From: Acidimicrobiia bacterium
GTDB taxonomy: Bacteria > Actinomycetota > Acidimicrobiia > Spongiisociales > UBA5794
Assembly: GCA_013695075.1 (NCBI GenBank)
Contig: JACDBE010000044.1
Span: 1-7,833 of the forward strand
Direction of reading: 5' to 3'
Length of the DNA stretch: 7,833 nt
Below are positions 6,500 through 7,833 of this stretch, piece after piece. The position numbers and the translations under genes are program-made. The notes under the pieces were generated by a model that saw only the letters and a program-made list of their open reading frames with translations, searched no databases and was not told the DNA's origin. Each line of letters starts with the position of its first letter. Position 1 is the stretch's first letter.

Positions 6500-7303
6500 T
6501 CACAGGCTGAGCCCGCGCAGCTCCTCGGGGACCAGGTCGGCCAGCTCCCACGAGGTCCACAGGTCGGCGGCGATCCGGTCGGAGTCGCGGCGCACGCCGT
6601 GGTGTTCGGCCCACTGGCACATGCGGGTGACGTCGCGGTGGAGCAGGTCGGCGGCGTACCGGTTCTTGCGGGCATCGACCGCCTGGGGCAGGTCGATCAC
6701 GGTCGCCACTCCCTGCCAGATGAGCACGTTGTATGGGGACAGGTCGCCGTGGACCACGTTGCGGTGCAGCATGCGCCTCGCCGCCTCCAACACCTGATCG
6801 ACCAGATCCGCCGTCTCGGCGGGTCCGTCGGGCCGATAGGAGCGGAGTTGCGGTGCGGCCAACTCCTCGTCGCCGAGGTAGCTCATCAGGAGCGCATCAC
6901 CGGTGCGGGCAACGGGCCGGGGTACCGCCACCCCGGCGGCGTGCAGCGACCGCATCGTTTCCCATTCGCGATCCACCCAGACCATGCCCTGGATCTCCCG
7001 GCCGAACCGGGTCTTCTTCTCCAGGGCACGCTGCATACGACGATCGGGAATGAACTCGCCATCGCGGTAGGTCGACTCGTCGCGGAAGTCGCGCCGGTTG
7101 AGCGGGTGGTACAGCTTGAGGGCGGCCAACTCCAGACCGGTGGTTCTGCGGTTGGCGCGGCACAGGTGAACCGAGGCTTCCTTGCCGCTCTTGATGGGTC
7201 TCAGGAGCGAGTGGATGAGTCCTTCGGCGATGAAGTACTCGGACTGTTGGGCGTCGGGCAACGGAGGTTCCTTCCGGAAGGTGACGGCGAGTCGGGCCGC
7301 CAC
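6500..7303 (-). CDS. RIO1-type serine/threonine protein kinase (or ATPase)
   Basis: This protein is up to 267 residues long and belongs to the atypical RIO kinase family; archaeal and eukaryotic relatives act in ribosome maturation, and the bacterial role is largely unknown. Motifs appear in order: the RIO1-type phosphate-binding loop IKSGKEASV (37-45), the ATP lysine K63 in ALKLY, the flexible-loop region ending FGREIQGMVWVDREWETM (100-117), the hinge MSYLG (140-144), the catalytic loop VHGDLSPYNVL with D187 and N192, and the metal-binding DLPQAVD with D204. All key residues are intact, so it should bind and hydrolyse ATP. No C-terminal extension follows the kinase core. The start is uncertain. 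GTG 7303 has no ribosome binding site, while TTG at 7261 is preceded by AAGGA with seven-base spacing and would give 253 residues without loss of any motif. A 21-codon leader frame lies upstream. The nearest gene downstream is 314 bp away, so it is probably its own transcription unit. Confidence 0.93.
   Translation of the reverse strand: MAARLAVTFRKEPPLPDAQQSEYFIAEGLIHSLLRPIKSGKEASVHLCRANRRTTGLELAALKLYHPLNRRDFRDESTYRDGEFIPDRRMQRALEKKTRFGREIQGMVWVDREWETMRSLHAAGVAVPRPVARTGDALLMSYLGDEELAAPQLRSYRPDGPAETADLVDQVLEAARRMLHRNVVHGDLSPYNVLIWQGVATVIDLPQAVDARKNRYAADLLHRDVTRMCQWAEHHGVRRDSDRIAADLWTSWELADLVPEELRGLSL
7269..7273 (-). promoter_or_regulatory. Candidate ribosome binding site favouring an internal TTG start of the kinase
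   Basis: On the minus strand AAGGA is followed by seven bases and TTG at 7261-7259. The annotated GTG at 7303 has no purine-rich sequence at the right distance, so this site argues for the shorter 253-residue kinase. It lies within the palindrome CCTTCCGGAAGG (7270-7281). Confidence 0.4.
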
Positions 7304-7341
7304 CGGAAGGAGAGCGAGGCGAAGGCGGGCGAGCCGGAAGG
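7270..7341. repeat. Three CCGGAAGG direct repeats, one within a 12-bp palindrome
   Basis: CCGGAAGG occurs at 7274-7281, 7303-7310 and 7334-7341, with spacings of 29 and 31 bases, close to three helical turns. The first copy is half of a perfect palindrome, CCTTCCGGAAGG (7270-7281). The cluster surrounds the possible kinase starts. It could be an operator array, or it could reflect purine-rich ribosome-binding-like sequence in GC-rich DNA. Confidence 0.35.
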
Positions 7342-7349
7342 CGGTTGGG

Positions 7350-7415
7350 CTACGCCGAGGCGGTCCCGCACGGGAGCGGCGAGTGGATGATGACGAGCAG
7401 CGAGGATGTGGCCAT
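7350..7415 (-). CDS. Possible 21-residue leader peptide upstream of the RIO kinase
   Basis: A minus-strand frame starts with ATG at 7415 and stops with TAG at 7352-7350. It is preceded by a consensus Shine-Dalgarno sequence AAGGAGG (7428-7422) at six-base spacing, the best ribosome binding site in the window. The peptide begins MATSSLLVIIHS and ends PCGTASA. It has no recognisable family and no run of one regulatory amino acid. It ends 46 bases before the GTG at 7303 and 88 before the TTG at 7261, and is in a different frame from the kinase. It could be a regulatory leader or a small protein. Alternatively the kinase once began here and the frames were separated, although the peptide does not resemble a kinase N-terminus that I know. 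Confidence 0.4.
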   Translation of the reverse strand: MATSSLLVIIHSPLPCGTASA

Positions 7416-7421
7416 CTCGTC

Positions 7422-7428
7422 CCTCCTT
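7422..7428 (-). promoter_or_regulatory. Consensus Shine-Dalgarno for the leader frame
   Basis: The minus strand reads AAGGAGG, followed by six bases and the ATG at 7415. A full anti-16S match at this exact spacing is rare by chance in this GC-rich window and is the main support for translation of the small frame. Confidence 0.5.
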
Positions 7429-7437
7429 CCGTGCGGG

Positions 7438-7457
7438 GCGCCAGCGTGATGCTGCGC
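7438..7457 (-). promoter_or_regulatory. Small hairpin in the probable 5' leader of the kinase transcript
   Basis: GCG (7438-7440) and CAGC (7442-7445) pair with GCTG (7451-7454) and CGC (7455-7457) around a five-base loop, with one bulged base. On the minus strand it lies between the -10 candidate and the Shine-Dalgarno of the leader frame, a position where it could affect mRNA stability or translation. Confidence 0.3.
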
Positions 7458-7471
7458 TCCGTGCGGCGTCG

Positions 7472-7477
7472 ATCATA
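7472..7477 (-). promoter_or_regulatory. Candidate -10 box for the kinase/leader transcript
   Basis: The minus strand reads TATGAT, five of six matches to the bacterial -10 consensus, in otherwise very GC-rich intergenic DNA between divergent genes. No recognisable -35 lies at the expected distance, where the sequence is CGCCGG, so the promoter would be weak or activator-dependent. Transcription would start near 7465, about 50 bases before the leader ATG. Confidence 0.35.
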
Positions 7478-7509
7478 CCCCTGGGCCGCCGCCGCCGGCG
7501 CAGCTCCTT

Positions 7510-7513
7510 AGGA
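7510..7513 (+). promoter_or_regulatory. Candidate ribosome binding site for the right-edge LLM gene
   Basis: AGGA lies nine bases before the GTG at 7523. It is short but is the only purine-rich match, and it supports that GTG as the start. Confidence 0.4.
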
Positions 7514-7522
7514 TCACCGGCC

Positions 7523-7833
7523 GTGGACATCGCCTTCCAGACCAGCGGCGACATCGAGCGGCTGCGCAGCTCGGCCCGCTGGTGCGAGCTGCTGGGGCTG
7601 TCCACCTTCGCCGTCCCCGACCACTACCTGCTCAGCCTGGCCGACGACACGGCGGCGACCCCGGCGTTCGACGCCCTTACCCAGATCGCCGCCCTCGCCG
7701 CCGACACCTCGACCATCGGACTGGCGGTGTTGGTGAGCCCGATCACCTTTCGCCATCCGGCGGTGCTGGCGAAAACGGCGGTGACCATCGACCACCTGTC
7801 CGGTGGGCGGTTCGCCCTCGGGGTCGGCACCGG
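7523..7833 (+). CDS. LLM-class F420-dependent oxidoreductase, N-terminal part (runs off the window)
   Basis: The frame opens with GTG at 7523 and stays open to the last base, giving 103 codons of a longer gene. The translation begins VDIAFQTSGDIERLRSSA and shows the luciferase-like family pattern: the helix and strand WCELLGLSTFAVPDHYL (20-36), FDALTQIAALAADTSTIGLA (50-69), the strand VSPITFRHPAVLAKTAVTID (72-91), and the barrel motif LSGGRFALGVGTG at the edge. These blocks are typical of F420-dependent hydride-transfer enzymes, although FMN use cannot be excluded from the N-terminal third. It is divergent from the RIO kinase, with about 220 bp between the two starts. It differs clearly from the LLM protein at the left edge, so the two are not a recent duplication. 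Confidence 0.88.
   Translation, partial: MDIAFQTSGDIERLRSSARWCELLGLSTFAVPDHYLLSLADDTAATPAFDALTQIAALAADTSTIGLAVLVSPITFRHPAVLAKTAVTIDHLSGGRFALGVGT

Noticed and set aside
4659..6797. A 712-codon plus-strand open frame spanning the hydroxylase start, alpha/beta hydrolase, hexapeptide gene and the gap before the kinase
   Set aside because: It is antisense to three proteins with clear family motifs, has Arg/Gly/His/Pro-rich composition without any domain, and crosses several gene boundaries. It is a GC-rich shadow frame.
7201..7605. A 134-codon minus-strand frame overlapping the kinase N-terminus and the divergent LLM start
   Set aside because: Its Ser/Arg/Pro-rich composition has no family resemblance, and it runs through both the kinase coding region and the opposite-strand LLM start.
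1..7833. tRNA, rRNA, CRISPR array, insertion sequence or prophage signals
   Set aside because: No cloverleaf-like segments, regular spacer-repeat pattern, transposase-like protein or terminal inverted repeats with target duplications were found on either strand.

Overview
The window is GC-rich throughout and packed with genes that often start with GTG. It carries F420-type luciferase-like oxidoreductases and a bacterial RIO1-type kinase. This suggests a high-G+C actinobacterium; an Acidimicrobiia-like lineage is a guess from gene content, not a phylogenetic result.

Layout. Left edge, + strand: a complete luciferase-like monooxygenase (LLM) family oxidoreductase (58-1062). Between its stop and the convergent minus-strand genes lies a strong imperfect stem-loop (1109-1161). 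The minus strand then carries five genes read right to left. First is a RIO1-like kinase (7303 to 6500), then a 314-bp interval with no supported gene. Next come a gamma-carbonic-anhydrase-like hexapeptide protein (6185 to 5691), an alpha/beta hydrolase (5606 to 4884), and a one-chain molybdenum hydroxylase of the selenium-dependent xanthine dehydrogenase type (4792 to 2192). Last is an SsnA-like amidohydrolase (2195 to 1173) that overlaps the hydroxylase by four bases (GTGA). At the right edge a second LLM-family gene starts on the + strand (7523) and runs off the window.

How the genes fit together. The best supported functional unit is the Mo-hydroxylase/amidohydrolase pair. The two are translationally coupled, and both families are known to occur side by side in purine or N-heterocycle metabolism loci. 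The hydroxylase would oxidise a heterocycle and the amidohydrolase would hydrolyse or deaminate the product. The alpha/beta hydrolase, only 91 bp upstream, may belong to the same operon. The flanking LLM enzymes could take part in the same catabolism, but that is inference. The kinase and hexapeptide protein look unrelated to it.

Points worth a second look: the amidohydrolase lacks the usual N-terminal beta-sandwich segment; the hydroxylase has no FAD partner in view; a 21-codon leader ORF with a consensus ribosome binding site, a -10 box and a hairpin lies ahead of the kinase; and the convergent-gene stem-loop may be a dispersed repeat. I see no RNA genes, CRISPR arrays, insertion sequences or transposase genes.
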